Below the pieces are notes generated by a model. The model did not search any database. It saw only the letters and a program-made list of their open reading frames with translations, and was not told where the DNA came from. Shown one piece after another: positions 8,669-17,861 of a stretch of DNA of 64,000 nt; positions within the stretch are counted from its first letter, which is position 1, and every line of letters starts with the position of its first letter. The translations under genes were made by a program, and so were the position numbers. The stretch comes from Dehalococcoidia bacterium (lineage in GTDB: Bacteria > Chloroflexota > Dehalococcoidia > SpSt-223): NCBI GenBank assembly GCA_025054935.1, contig JANWZD010000001.1, positions 451,008 to 515,007 on the forward strand. Reading direction: 5' to 3'.

Positions 8669-9460
8669 TCAGACTGCTCCGAGAACGTGATATCCCGAGT
8701 CGACATGGATCACCTCGCCCGTGACGCCGCGGCCGAGATGACTTGCAAGGTAGACCGCGGTGTCGGCCACCTCCTCCGCGCTGGTCGTCCGCCGCAGCGG
8801 CGCCGCTTCGGCGACGCGGTGGGCCATCTGGAGAAAGCCTTTGATGGCGCGCGACGAGGCGGTGCTGATCGGTCCCGCTGAGATCGCGTTGACCCGGATC
8901 CCTTTGGGGCCGAGGTCGGCAGCGAGGTAACGCACGCTCATGTCGAGCGCGGCTTTGGCGACCCCCATCACGTTGTAGTGGGGGACGACACGCTCTCCCC
9001 CGAGATAGGTGAGGGTGAGGAGGCTTCCGCCGCCCCGCGCTTCAAGCCGCGGCGCCGCCCGCTGAGCGATCGCGGTGAGGGAATAGACGCTCACTTCGAG
9101 CGCGAGCCGAAACGCGTCCCGACTGGTGGCGAGATAGGGGCCGTCGAGTGCCTCGGTCGGCGCATACGCGATTGAATGGACGACCGCGTCCAGTCCGCCT
9201 ACCTCCCGGTCGATCGCTGCGAAAAGCGCGTCGATCTGCTGGTCGTCATTGACATCGCACGGCACGGCGAGCGCGCCATCGAGGCTGTCGGCCAGTTGGC
9301 GGACAGCGCGCTCGACACGCTCCCCTTGATACGACATGATGATGCGCGCTCCCTCCCGATGAAACGCCTGCGCGATCGGCCACGCGATGCTGAAGCGGTT
9401 AGCGACCCCGAGGATGAGCGCGATTTTGCCAGCGAGAAGTCCTGTCATCTGCGACCTCAT
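8669..9460 (-). CDS. fabI: enoyl-[acyl-carrier-protein] reductase, FabI type
   Basis: A 263-residue short-chain dehydrogenase-like protein that reduces trans-2-enoyl-ACP in type II fatty acid elongation. It has the FabI nucleotide motif GVANRFSIAW, the HSIAYAP segment, and the catalytic Tyr-X6-Lys in YNVMGVAK (Tyr162, Lys169). The fit to the family is close in length and spacing. The ATG at 9460 overlaps the TGA of the upstream membrane protein gene (ATGA), suggesting coupling; a second ATG at 9448 has GAGG 6 nt upstream and may be the real start. Being at the end of an envelope glycan gene's transcript is unusual for a core lipid enzyme. Confidence 0.95.
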   Translation of the reverse strand: MRSQMTGLLAGKIALILGVANRFSIAWPIAQAFHREGARIIMSYQGERVERAVRQLADSLDGALAVPCDVNDDQQIDALFAAIDREVGGLDAVVHSIAYAPTEALDGPYLATSRDAFRLALEVSVYSLTAIAQRAAPRLEARGGGSLLTLTYLGGERVVPHYNVMGVAKAALDMSVRYLAADLGPKGIRVNAISAGPISTASSRAIKGFLQMAHRVAEAAPLRRTTSAEEVADTAVYLASHLGRGVTGEVIHVDSGYHVLGAV

Positions 9461-11034
9461 TCATTCCTGCGGTAGGCGAGCGCCGCGAACAGCCGCCCCG
9501 TTGCCTCCCGCGCAAAGTCGGGCCAGCGTGCTGGGTCGCCCGGGCACTGGCCGCGCGCAGGCTCGACCCGCGCAATCCAGTACCCGTTAACAACCGCAAC
9601 CGGGTGCGCGCCCGGAAGCTGCCGAGGGTCGACCGAGGAGGCAACGATGCCGACCGCCCCCGCTTGCCCAACGCACGCGGCCAGCTCAGCATGACCCAGC
9701 CCCACGATCGGGGGCAAAGAGCGCGTCGGGTCGGGAGAGCGGTCAAGCAGGATCCCCTCGATATCGTTTGCGCCGACCATCATCGCATAGACCGCCAAGG
9801 TGGACGACTCGACGATGAGCGGGCCGGCCGGCAACTGACCGCTCTGGCGAAGGGCAGCGATCTGCCTGCCAACCGCAAAGCCGGCATTGCTCGGCTCGGC
9901 GGGCGGCGCGCCGGCAGCTGCCAGCCGACCTCCAAGCAGCCCCGCACCCACGACGAGGGCAGCAACGGCGAGCCCCACGCGATGCCGCGTCCTCTCCCAG
10001 AACGCGGCCGCACAGCCGCCGACCAGCGGCAGGAACACGACGAGAGCGGGCACAAGATAGCGCAGATGGTTATTGAACGGCTCGCGGCTCGCCGCAAGGC
10101 CGACGATGAGCGTAAGGCTCGGAAAGCCGGCAAGCAGCAGATAGTGGCGGACGGGAGGGGTGTGGCGCGCCGCCCAAAGGGCTGCAGCAAGAATGACGAT
10201 CAGGAGCGGCCCCTCCGCAGTCCACAGCGCTTCTGCCACCCCGACGATATCTGGGCCAGGTCCATAGGTTCGCAAATTGTACGCCCGAAAGGCGTTCGGC
10301 CAGAAGAAGGGGTCACCGAACGTCACGCCGTTCGCGAGGATAACGGCGAGCGGAACGAGCCCCGCAGCCCCGGGAGCGAGCGCGGCAACAGGAGGAAGAC
10401 GCCCACCGGCGACCCACCAGAGCACGAGAGCGCCGAACACCGCGGAGACCAGCCACGCTTCGTAGCGCACCGCATTCGCGAGCGCAAACGCCCCGCCGGC
10501 GACCGCCACCCAGCCGCGAGCGCCGCCCCGGTCGAAGCGAACCACCGCCAGCAGCCCGGCGAGGAGAAGAGCAAGCGTGAGGTTCTCGCTGAGGGGAGTT
10601 GCGCTCACCCACAGATGCGCCGGGCTGGCCGCGAGCGCAAGCGCCGCAAGCACTCCTGCCCGCCAGTCGCGGAAGAGGGCGGCGCCGATCGCTGCGACCA
10701 GCACAATCGCAACCAGTCCGAGCGCCACTGAGAAGAGGCGGGGAATGAGGATCAGGTCGTTGACCAGCAGCAGCACCGACCCGAGCGCGATCATGTGGCC
10801 GGGAAGCCAGACGCCGCTCGCAGCGATATACGGCTGCGCCGCCCAATCCGCGGCGAGCAGCGTTCGCAGATAGCCGTCGCCGCTGATCGACTCATAGCCG
10901 GAACGATAGAGCAGCGCCGCCGCCGCCGTCCGACCAAGAAGCAGCAGGCAGAGGATCGCAGCGGCAGCTGGGTCCGCCCGCTGTTCTCGCTTCCGTGCGG
11001 CGCAGTTCACGCCCTCGACACCCGTGCTGGCCAC
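9457..11034 (-). CDS. multi-pass membrane protein, GT-C glycosyltransferase-like
   Basis: The 525-residue protein has roughly ten hydrophobic helices and a soluble C-terminal part of about 130 residues. The first periplasmic loop holds the acidic segment YESISGDGYL, in the position of the acidic motif of GT-C enzymes, and HLWVSATPLSENL resembles loops seen in mannosyltransferase-like proteins of this class. The start is taken as the GTG at 11034, 9 nt after a TATACT box at 11044-11049; a longer frame runs to 11136 but would include that promoter. The gene is divergent from another membrane glycosyltransferase-like gene at 11155. Donor and acceptor are unknown. Confidence 0.75.
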   Translation of the reverse strand: MASTGVEGVNCAARKREQRADPAAAAILCLLLLGRTAAAALLYRSGYESISGDGYLRTLLAADWAAQPYIAASGVWLPGHMIALGSVLLLVNDLILIPRLFSVALGLVAIVLVAAIGAALFRDWRAGVLAALALAASPAHLWVSATPLSENLTLALLLAGLLAVVRFDRGGARGWVAVAGGAFALANAVRYEAWLVSAVFGALVLWWVAGGRLPPVAALAPGAAGLVPLAVILANGVTFGDPFFWPNAFRAYNLRTYGPGPDIVGVAEALWTAEGPLLIVILAAALWAARHTPPVRHYLLLAGFPSLTLIVGLAASREPFNNHLRYLVPALVVFLPLVGGCAAAFWERTRHRVGLAVAALVVGAGLLGGRLAAAGAPPAEPSNAGFAVGRQIAALRQSGQLPAGPLIVESSTLAVYAMMVGANDIEGILLDRSPDPTRSLPPIVGLGHAELAACVGQAGAVGIVASSVDPRQLPGAHPVAVVNGYWIARVEPARGQCPGDPARWPDFAREATGRLFAALAYRRNE

Positions 11035-11043
11035 GACGGCGAG

Positions 11044-11049
11044 AGTATA
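11044..11049 (-). promoter_or_regulatory. leaderless-type -10 box TATACT
   Basis: On the minus strand TATACT is followed by CTCGCCGTC and then the GTG at 11034. With transcription starting about 7 nt after the hexamer the mRNA would begin at or next to the start codon. Confidence 0.55.
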
Positions 11050-11141
11050 CGGAGCCCAGCGGACGCACGCGCCTGCTGCCGGCACGAACCCGTCCTCCGA
11101 GCGCTGGCTGTTCCGCTTCGGACACGGCGGGCTCATCCGTC

Positions 11142-11147
11142 TATACT
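11142..11147 (+). promoter_or_regulatory. leaderless-type -10 box TATACT
   Basis: TATACT, then CCGCGCC (7 nt), then the ATG at 11155. There is no Shine-Dalgarno sequence. It is back to back with the promoter at 11044-11049. Confidence 0.6.
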
Positions 11148-11154
11148 CCGCGCC

Positions 11155-12408
11155 ATGGACGTGTCACGCCCCTTCACTGCGCGGCTGAGCGCGAGGCGGT
11201 GGCCGCTCGCGCTGAGCGCCGCACTCCTCTTTCTCACCGTCTGGGCGGTCTACTGGGGGACGGCGCAGCTGCTCGAGAGAACGGGAGGCCACCCGTACGC
11301 TTACTTCCCCCAACTGGCCGAGGCCTTCCTCGCTGGCCGGCTCTGGATCGAGCCGCCGCCATGGAGGATGGACCTGACGCTCCACGATGGACGCTGGTAC
11401 GTTCCGTTCTCGCCCCTCCCTGCCCTTCTTCTCATCCCGTGGGTATCCGCCGCGGGCCGAGACGGGGTCGACACCGTGCTGTTCTCGACCTTGCTCGCCT
11501 CCGGGGCGGCGATGTTCCTCTTCCTCCTCCTCGAAGTGATGGCCCGGCAGGGATGGAGCGCGCTCGACCGACTCGACAATGCGGTCCTGACGCTGGTGTT
11601 TGCGGTCGGCAGCGTTCAGTGGGTTGTCGCCCTTTCGGGGGCGGTCTGGCATGTGAGCCAAGAGACGGGCGTCTTCTTCGCGGCGCTCGCGGCACTGCTC
11701 AGCGCGCGCGGGAGCCCGCCGTGGCTTGCCGGAGGAGCGCTCGCGCTGGCAATGCTCGCTCGTCCTCACCTCGGGCTTGGGCTCCCGCTGCTTGTGGGGT
11801 TCGCTGCTCAGCGGGAGGCCGATCGAGGCGTTGCCCTGCGCAGCCGCGCCGGCTTGGCCTTCCTTCTCCGCTGGACCGGCGCAGCGGTGATACCGCTCGC
11901 GATCGCAGCCGCCGCCTTGCTGGCGTACAACGTCGCCCGCTTCGGCTCGCCATTCGACTTCGGATATACCCGCCAGCTGCTCTACGACATCCACGCTGCC
12001 AAGCTGGCGTCATACGGATGGTTCAACCTGCGCTACGTTCCGGAGAACCTGACGGCCATGCTGCTGCTGCTCCCAAAATGGGAAGAGGGGCGCCTGCTGC
12101 CCGACTGGAACGGCATGAGCCTCCTCTTGACGACGCCGGCGCTCGCACTTCTGCCGCGTGCCCGGCGGCCGGCACCGCTCGTCCTCAGCGCGTGGCTCGC
12201 GATCCTGCTGCTCCTCCTGCCGCTCCTCACCTACTACAACACAGGATATAAGCAGTTTGGCTACCGATTCAGTCTCGACTTCATGGTGCCCGCGCTCGTG
12301 CTCCTCGCTCTTGCCGTCGGCCGACGCATCGGCCCGCTGACAGCGCTGCTGATTGGGACGGGCATCGCCGTCAACGGATGGGGGATCAGCGTAGTCTACG
12401 GGCGCTAG
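11155..12408 (+). CDS. multi-pass membrane protein of unknown activity (GT-C-like)
   Basis: The 417-residue protein has a short cytoplasmic start and about ten transmembrane helices. The segment HDGRWYVPFSPLPALL after the first helix corresponds to GDRFYLYFGPFPAILL in the gene at 13475, so the two are related and may be paralogues. The overall plan resembles GT-C membrane glycosyltransferases, but I see no diagnostic acidic pair. The ATG at 11155 sits 7 nt after a TATACT box with no ribosome site, so the message is probably leaderless. A frame running further upstream to 10795 overlaps the divergent gene and is rejected. The TAG stop shares CTAG with the convergent lipoprotein gene. Confidence 0.75.
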   Translation: MDVSRPFTARLSARRWPLALSAALLFLTVWAVYWGTAQLLERTGGHPYAYFPQLAEAFLAGRLWIEPPPWRMDLTLHDGRWYVPFSPLPALLLIPWVSAAGRDGVDTVLFSTLLASGAAMFLFLLLEVMARQGWSALDRLDNAVLTLVFAVGSVQWVVALSGAVWHVSQETGVFFAALAALLSARGSPPWLAGGALALAMLARPHLGLGLPLLVGFAAQREADRGVALRSRAGLAFLLRWTGAAVIPLAIAAAALLAYNVARFGSPFDFGYTRQLLYDIHAAKLASYGWFNLRYVPENLTAMLLLLPKWEEGRLLPDWNGMSLLLTTPALALLPRARRPAPLVLSAWLAILLLLLPLLTYYNTGYKQFGYRFSLDFMVPALVLLALAVGRRIGPLTALLIGTGIAVNGWGISVVYGR

Positions 12409-13388
12409 GGGCGCCAGCGCGGCGCGCGGCCGCGCACGCCAGTCGGGAGGATCGGAGCCGGGTTGCCTCCCTTAGCGGGGATGATCATCAGTTCGCTCTC
12501 GTTGCCCACTTCGGTGGCGTAGACGATCCAGTTGCCGTCCGGCGAGAACTCGGGCCAGTCGTCGGTGGCGCGGTTCGACGTCAGCTGGACGACCTCACGG
12601 CCGTCCACATCCTGCACGATCAGTTCAATCCCGCTGAAGAGCGAGGACTGGACGACCTCGCGCCGGAAGACAATCCGCTTCCCATCAGGCGACCAAGCGG
12701 GACGATCGTCGCGCCCGAACGTTGTGAGCTGGCGCTCATCTGTTCCATCAGGCCTGACGGTGTAGATGAACGACTGGCCGAAGGCCATCCGCCGGTTGGC
12801 GGCATAGAGGATCCGGCTGCCGTCCGGCGACCATTTCGGCGCAGACTCATTGCCTTGTGCGGGGAGCACTCGGCGCACCTCTCCTGTCTCGAGCTCGAGG
12901 ATATACATCGCGTAGGGCCGGTGCTCGTTCGAGACAAAGACGATGCGCTTGCCGTCGGGCGACCAATCCGGCCCAAAATTATTCGAGCGCCGATTGGTCA
13001 GCTGGGTACGGTTCGACCCATCGGCATTCATCGTGCACAGCTGAAGGAACTCGCCGTCGCTGCAGGCATAGACAATCTGCCGTCCATCGGGCGACCAAGC
13101 GGGCTCGAGATTGTTCCCGGTGGTGGTCAGCTGGATCGTCCGGCTCGTAGCGAGGTCGAGGAGGAAGATCTGGTTGTCCGTGCCGACGCGAGCATGGTAG
13201 ACGATCCGTCCGCGAAGCCCCGAAGGCGGCGCTACCGTCACCTGCGGCGTCGGCTCAACGAAGAGCGCCGCCGGGGTGGGAGCAGTGTTCGGCCCCGGTG
13301 CCGATGCGCATGCCGAGAGCAGGAGCGCCAGCACAGCGCCGAGAAGCAGAGTGCGCGGTCGTTTCATCCTCATCCTCGCACGGAACAT
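12405..13388 (-). CDS. TolB-like WD40/PD40 beta-propeller lipoprotein
   Basis: A lipoprotein signal with the lipobox LSAC precedes a proline-rich linker and a beta-propeller made of PD40 repeats: five copies of a WSPDG(K/R)xIV(Y/F) type motif at about 42-residue spacing, plus a degenerate final one ending WRP. Such propellers resemble the C-terminal domain of TolB and usually bind proteins at the cell surface; no enzymatic role is implied. The start at 13388 lies 8 nt after TATCAT (leaderless style) and gives 327 residues; an ATG at 13367 with GAGG 6 nt upstream is an alternative. The stop overlaps that of the convergent gene by four bases (CTAG). Confidence 0.88.
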   Translation of the reverse strand: MFRARMRMKRPRTLLLGAVLALLLSACASAPGPNTAPTPAALFVEPTPQVTVAPPSGLRGRIVYHARVGTDNQIFLLDLATSRTIQLTTTGNNLEPAWSPDGRQIVYACSDGEFLQLCTMNADGSNRTQLTNRRSNNFGPDWSPDGKRIVFVSNEHRPYAMYILELETGEVRRVLPAQGNESAPKWSPDGSRILYAANRRMAFGQSFIYTVRPDGTDERQLTTFGRDDRPAWSPDGKRIVFRREVVQSSLFSGIELIVQDVDGREVVQLTSNRATDDWPEFSPDGNWIVYATEVGNESELMIIPAKGGNPAPILPTGVRGRAPRWRP

Positions 13389-13396
13389 CCTGCGCA

Positions 13397-13402
13397 ATGA
13401 TA
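13397..13402 (-). promoter_or_regulatory. -10 box TATCAT for the lipoprotein gene
   Basis: TATCAT followed by TGCGCAGG (8 nt) and an ATG at 13388, matching the leaderless spacing seen elsewhere. If the ATG at 13367 is used instead, the leader would be about 20 nt. Confidence 0.45.
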
Positions 13403-13459
13403 TCGGACGGCGCCCGCGTGAGCTGGCCCCCCTCAATGGATAGGGAGCGGCGCGGCCAC

Positions 13460-13465
13460 TATACT
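13460..13465 (+). promoter_or_regulatory. leaderless-type -10 box TATACT
   Basis: TATACT, 9 nt, then the ATG at 13475; no ribosome site. TGGATA at 13437-13442, 17 nt upstream, is a weak -35 candidate. Confidence 0.6.
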
Positions 13466-13474
13466 CGGCCGGCC

Positions 13475-15724
13475 ATGACGAGCTGGCGCTTTCCCCGTCT
13501 CGGCCGCAGCGCACTCATGGTCCCGCGCCCCCGACACTCGCTGCCCGCTCCCCCTCCCTCGGCAGCCGCTCCCCCCCTCCCCTCGACGGCTGTCGCTCCT
13601 CCGCAGCGGCGGTGGCTCCGACGGCTGACGCTTGCCGCAACGCTTGTCGCGATCGCAATCGTGCATCTCTGGATTGTATCGGGAGGGCGTTGGAGCTTTG
13701 AGAGCAACCCGAGCGGCAGCCACTACGGCAAGCAGGCGGCGGCCTTCCTTGCCGGCCAGCTCGCGCTCCTCGATCGCCCCCCTCCCGAACTCCTCGCGCT
13801 GCCCGACCCCTACGATGGCCGGGCATGGCTCCGCGTGATGACAACGCAGGACCTCTCGCTCTTCGGCGACCGCTTCTATCTCTACTTCGGGCCGTTTCCC
13901 GCCATTCTGCTCGCCTTGGGGATGATGGTCGGCCTCACGGTTGCCGACGGCGTGCTGGGACTAGCATTCGACTTGGCGATGGTAGCGCTCTTCGCTGCCG
14001 CCGCGGCGCTTCTCCGGCAGCGCGTCGTGGCGACGGGATCGTGGGCGCTCGATCGACTGCTGCTCCTCTCCTTCGGGCTGTCAGCGCCGGTGCTGTTCGC
14101 GCTTGCCCGGCTGCGGGTCTATGAGACGGCAATTGCCGGCGGGCAAGCGCTGCTGCTGCTCGGGCTGGTGCTCGGCCTGCTTGCTGCTTCTCTGCGCGCG
14201 CGCTGGCTGCTCCTCGCGGCCGGTCTCAGTCTCGGGTTGGCGGCCGCGACGCGGCTGTCGCTCGTTCCTGCGCTGATCGTAGTTGCGCTGCTTCTCGCCG
14301 CCCTCCAGCCCCAGCGGTGGCGCGCAGCCGGAACTGTTCTTCTGCCGCTTGCTGCCGCGCTGCTGCTCCTCGGCTGGTACAACGCGGCGCGCTTCGGCTC
14401 ACCGTTTGAGACAGGGCTCCAGTATGCGCTCACCACCCTGCCGCATCGCGCCTTAATGCCCGACCTGTTTGCGCTCAGCAATCTTGCGGTAACCGTGCCG
14501 TGGTATGGCTGGAGGCCGCCTCTGCTCAGCTGGGCACCCCCCTTTCTCTTCCCCGGCCGCATCACGGCAGACGAATGGATCCTGCTGCAAAGCTGGTACA
14601 TCGAGCCGTGGGGAATGACGGGGCTCATCTGGTGCGCGCCGATCCTCGGGCTCGGGCTGGCCGCTGCCGCAGTCGCCGCCGCGCGGCGGGACCGACGGCT
14701 TCTCCTCGCCGCTGGCCTAGCCGTCGCGGCCATCGCTGCTGCGGCGCCGATCCTGCTCTATCGGGCGCTCTATTGGCGCTACTACCTTGACTTCCTCCCC
14801 CTCGCCCTGCTCGCAGCGGCGGTGCCGCTCCAAATCGTCGCCTCAGTCTCGCGCTGGCGCGCCGCGACAGCGGCAGCGGCGGGCGCCCTCACCCTCTGGA
14901 CTGTCCTCTTTGGTATCGCGATTGGGGTCGCCGAGCGCAACACGTGGGCGGGCTTCGCCGAGGCGGACAGCCTCGTCGCCCGCGCCGCGCGGCTGGCGCC
15001 CGCCGTCGCCGCTGTTGCCGATGCGCTGCAGTGGATTGGTGGGCAGAGCAGCGAACGCACTGTCGCCCTGATCGCGGAGCCGCTGCCCGGAACGCCGGCG
15101 ACGATCGACATCGGCACCCCGGTGCACGTGGATGTCGTCGTCGCTGATCCGCAGAACGACCCTTGCTGGGCACTGTCGCCGGGCCCTGGTGTCGCCTACC
15201 TCATTGCGAGCGAGGCGGTGGGAGAGCCGCTCGCGCGGTTTGCGCCGCCGCTCGGCCCTCCCGCAATCGTCTCGCGCCCGCTCCTCGCTGCGCCCCCCCC
15301 GCTTCCATTGCGGCCGGGTCAGACCGCTCTCCTGTGCCCCTTCGCCGTCAACGATGCCAATGCCGCGCCATTCGGAGCCGATTTCGCCCGGCGCTTCCGG
15401 TCGCGCGCCTTTCGAGCAGCAGGGGAAGCTCGCTATCAGCCGCTCGCCCCGACTGGGCCGTTTGCGATCCGCGTTCTCGCGTACGGCATCCCCGCAGAAG
15501 GACACGCTCCGGCGTTGACGGTCGAAGTGCGCCGCCAAGAAGATGACGCCCTCGTCGGATCGGCGCTGCTGACGATAGACCAAGACTACCGCTACCGCTG
15601 GTATGAGGCGCGCTTCCCCGACCCCGCCGGGCCGGTCACGGTGTCGCTTCGCTACGATGACGACGGCCGGTGGCGGCCGTGGTGGGCGATCTCGCTCGCC
15701 CGGGTCGTGGCGACCGGCGGGTGA
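13475..15724 (+). CDS. large multi-pass membrane protein with C-terminal exported domain (GT-C-like)
   Basis: This 749-residue protein has a 50-residue Pro/Ser-rich N terminus, then about eleven transmembrane helices (residues 55-500), then some 250 residues predicted outside the membrane with beta-rich segments such as YRYRWYEARFP and PVTVSLRYDDDGR. The loop GDRFYLYFGPFPAI parallels the protein at 11155. No catalytic motif stands out. The ATG at 13475 is chosen because TATACT ends 9 nt before it; an upstream in-frame extension would run through the promoter. It may be a glycosyltransferase or a glycan-handling protein; that is inference from fold plan and neighbours. Confidence 0.78.
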   Translation: MTSWRFPRLGRSALMVPRPRHSLPAPPPSAAAPPLPSTAVAPPQRRWLRRLTLAATLVAIAIVHLWIVSGGRWSFESNPSGSHYGKQAAAFLAGQLALLDRPPPELLALPDPYDGRAWLRVMTTQDLSLFGDRFYLYFGPFPAILLALGMMVGLTVADGVLGLAFDLAMVALFAAAAALLRQRVVATGSWALDRLLLLSFGLSAPVLFALARLRVYETAIAGGQALLLLGLVLGLLAASLRARWLLLAAGLSLGLAAATRLSLVPALIVVALLLAALQPQRWRAAGTVLLPLAAALLLLGWYNAARFGSPFETGLQYALTTLPHRALMPDLFALSNLAVTVPWYGWRPPLLSWAPPFLFPGRITADEWILLQSWYIEPWGMTGLIWCAPILGLGLAAAAVAAARRDRRLLLAAGLAVAAIAAAAPILLYRALYWRYYLDFLPLALLAAAVPLQIVASVSRWRAATAAAAGALTLWTVLFGIAIGVAERNTWAGFAEADSLVARAARLAPAVAAVADALQWIGGQSSERTVALIAEPLPGTPATIDIGTPVHVDVVVADPQNDPCWALSPGPGVAYLIASEAVGEPLARFAPPLGPPAIVSRPLLAAPPPLPLRPGQTALLCPFAVNDANAAPFGADFARRFRSRAFRAAGEARYQPLAPTGPFAIRVLAYGIPAEGHAPALTVEVRRQEDDALVGSALLTIDQDYRYRWYEARFPDPAGPVTVSLRYDDDGRWRPWWAISLARVVATGG

Positions 15725-16145
15725 GCGGCCGCCCCTCGCCAGGTGAAGGGTGATCCGCGCTGGCGTGGTGAAACGGGGTCGGCGCCTTCCCCCTCTCGGG
15801 CGGGAGGCGCCATCCTCATCGCAAGCGGGCTGGTAGCCGTCAGCGCATGCCGTTTCGCGCCTCCTCTTGACCTCACCGGGTCGTCGGCGCTCGCAGGCGC
15901 ACGGCACTAAGAGAACGCCCCGCGCGGAGGAGTACACGCTCGCTGTCTCGCCCGCGCGCCGCTCCCCCGCGGCAGCACTCTTCTCCGTTCGCGTCACGCT
16001 GGTGCTCAACTGGAGACCCGCCCGCGCCGCGACGCGCCATTCTCAGCGCCGCATCGCCCACGTCGGGGCAGTGCCGCGCGCTCTGCCGCCGAGGCCGTCG
16101 CGTGTCGGCGTCTCTGGCAGCCTCCTCTTTCGAGTAGGCTCCAGC
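15725..16145. other. intergenic region without a supported gene
   Basis: The 420 nt between the end of the large membrane protein gene and the terminator at 16146-16180 holds only Arg/Pro/Ala-rich open frames without start signals. Nothing recognisable was found. Confidence 0.5.
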
Positions 16146-16180
16146 ACAACAAAGAACGGAGCGGCTCTTGACCGCTCCGT
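16146..16180 (-). terminator. Rho-independent terminator of the secreted repeat protein gene
   Basis: A perfect 9-bp stem (ACGGAGCGG with CCGCTCCGT, 7-nt loop) at 16156-16180, followed on the minus strand by TCTTTGTTGTG, a U-rich run. It lies about 30 nt after the stop of the gene at 16213-17664. It is the clearest intrinsic terminator in the window. Confidence 0.75.
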
Positions 16181-16212
16181 CTCGCGGGCAAAAAGTGAGG
16201 GGACGGCTCCTC

Positions 16213-17664
16213 TTACCCGGGGAAGCCGTTGTAGACCGTCAGCAGGTCGCCCACGCCGGTGCCGTTGAAGTTGCCTTGGCCACCCACTTGGCCGCTCGTC
16301 ACCTCGACGACGAGACCGCCATTGAAGCCATCCGGCAGCCCGGGGACATTCCCAAGGTAGCGCGTGTACGAGCCGTTCGGCGGAACCGTGAACGGGTCCG
16401 AGACGACTAGGGTGACAGAACCGTCAGGGTTGACGCGGAAGTAGCGCGCGATGCCGCTCGCGCCGCTGCCGGTCATGTCCACTATCTGCCACCCGCTCGT
16501 GTAGCCGAAGAACGCCTTCGACATCTGCGGGAAGTAGAGGCGGGTTGCGCCTTGCCCGGACGGGATCATGTTCATCGCGCCAGCAGCCGTCCCGATAGAC
16601 GGGTCAGCAATCGCGAGGTTGGCGATCCCAATCAGCTGCGCCGTCGGCGAGCCCGGCGCAATCGAGATGATTGCCGTCCCGTTGAAGTTATTCGGCACGG
16701 CGGGCACATTGCCGAGATACAAGACATCCGTTGCGTTCGCGGGGAGCGGCCGGTCGACAGACACATCGACCGGCGTTCCGCCTGCGGCACCGATGAAGCG
16801 GTAGCGGATCGTGGTGGCGACGGCCGATTGGTTGACGACCGTAAAGCCGCTCGTGAAGCCGAAATACGCCTTCGTCGCTTGCGGCGCATAGAGGGTCGTT
16901 CCCGTCGAGCGGACACCGTTGTAGCTCAAGAGCGCGCGGTTGTCGCCGGGGGAATAGTTCACGACAGCGGCGACAGGCTGGTCAGAGATGATCCGCGCCG
17001 AGCCATTGAACCCATTCAGGTTGGCATTGGCGAAGGGCCCGCTGCGGAGGTTCAGATACCACGTCTCTCCGACCGCAAGGTTATTGTTGGTGAACGTCTC
17101 GATCGACGTTCCCGAGCCGGCGGGGAAGAACTGGATCTGGACGTTTGTCGCCGTCGCTGTGCCCGCATTCTGGATCGCGATGAACGAGGAGAAGTTGCCC
17201 GAGGTCGGGAAGGCGCGGGAGAGAACGAATGGCAAGACGACCTGCGTGCCCGTATCAGCGCTGCCGACGCCGCTGAACGCGGCAGCGACATTCGGGCTGA
17301 AGCCGGCGCAGGTGACCTGCTGCACGAGGGCATTCAGCGCTTGGTCGGCATTCGTCACGACTGAGTACTGGCCATCCGGCGTGCCCGAGGGGAGAACGTT
17401 GGGCAGGTAGTACGACTTCGACCCGTTCGGACCGAGCGTATCTGTGAGCGTCGCGTCCGGGACGCCGTCGTTCCCGCCGACGCGGTAGAAAGTCATTTGG
17501 ACGCTTGCGCTTTGGCTTGCATTGGTGTTCTGGAGCTGAATACCGCTGCACAGAGGCGGCCCCGAGCCTTGCGCCTCTGCAACTCGGACATCGGCGTTCC
17601 GGACAGCGACGAGCGCGGGGAGCAGCACCGCCGCTGCCATAGCCAGCCTAACGTTCCGATTCAC
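16213..17664 (-). CDS. secreted repeat protein, probable cell-surface component
   Basis: The 483-residue protein has a signal peptide cleaved near VAEAQG and is then rich in Asn, Gly, Ser, Thr and Val with almost no Lys. It is built of about four beta-rich modules of 110-130 residues. The repeats share a pattern of SKAFFGYTSGWQIV (TKAYFGFTSGFTVV in another copy) and, later in each module, a YLGNVP segment with FNG. No catalytic motif is seen; this looks structural, for example an outer layer or adhesin. GTG start at 17664 after GGGAGG. Two candidate promoters upstream, a strong ribosome site and its own terminator suggest high expression. Confidence 0.85.
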   Translation of the reverse strand: MNRNVRLAMAAAVLLPALVAVRNADVRVAEAQGSGPPLCSGIQLQNTNASQSASVQMTFYRVGGNDGVPDATLTDTLGPNGSKSYYLPNVLPSGTPDGQYSVVTNADQALNALVQQVTCAGFSPNVAAAFSGVGSADTGTQVVLPFVLSRAFPTSGNFSSFIAIQNAGTATATNVQIQFFPAGSGTSIETFTNNNLAVGETWYLNLRSGPFANANLNGFNGSARIISDQPVAAVVNYSPGDNRALLSYNGVRSTGTTLYAPQATKAYFGFTSGFTVVNQSAVATTIRYRFIGAAGGTPVDVSVDRPLPANATDVLYLGNVPAVPNNFNGTAIISIAPGSPTAQLIGIANLAIADPSIGTAAGAMNMIPSGQGATRLYFPQMSKAFFGYTSGWQIVDMTGSGASGIARYFRVNPDGSVTLVVSDPFTVPPNGSYTRYLGNVPGLPDGFNGGLVVEVTSGQVGGQGNFNGTGVGDLLTVYNGFPG

Positions 17665-17725
17665 CCTTTCCTCCCTTCCGGGCCGGAGCCTCTACTCGGA
17701 TGCAAAACTGACGCTCCAGGCAGGC

Positions 17726-17754
17726 AGTATAGAGAGTGGAGCGTGCTGATTCAA
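17726..17754 (-). promoter_or_regulatory. proximal promoter of the secreted repeat protein: TTGAAT-17-TATACT
   Basis: On the minus strand TTGAAT (17754-17749) and TATACT (17731-17726) are separated by exactly 17 nt, a near-consensus sigma-70 promoter. The start codon is about 60 nt downstream, giving a normal leader with a GGGAGGAAAGG ribosome site. Confidence 0.7.
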
Positions 17755-17824
17755 GCATCGGCCTTTCTTTTCCGGTTCTGAAGCCGCCAGCGAACTGCCG
17801 GCGTCTCCGTCGCGTTCACGCAAA

Positions 17825-17852
17825 AGGATAGCAGATTTATAATTTTTATCAA
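17825..17852 (-). promoter_or_regulatory. possible distal promoter: TTGATA-16-TATCCT in an AT-rich patch
   Basis: TTGATA (17852-17847), a 16-nt A/T-rich spacer and TATCCT (17830-17825) on the minus strand. The patch directly follows the stop of the glycan operon and stands out from the GC-rich surroundings. It could be a second promoter for the secreted protein gene. Confidence 0.35.
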
Positions 17853-17861
17853 TGTTCTCCT

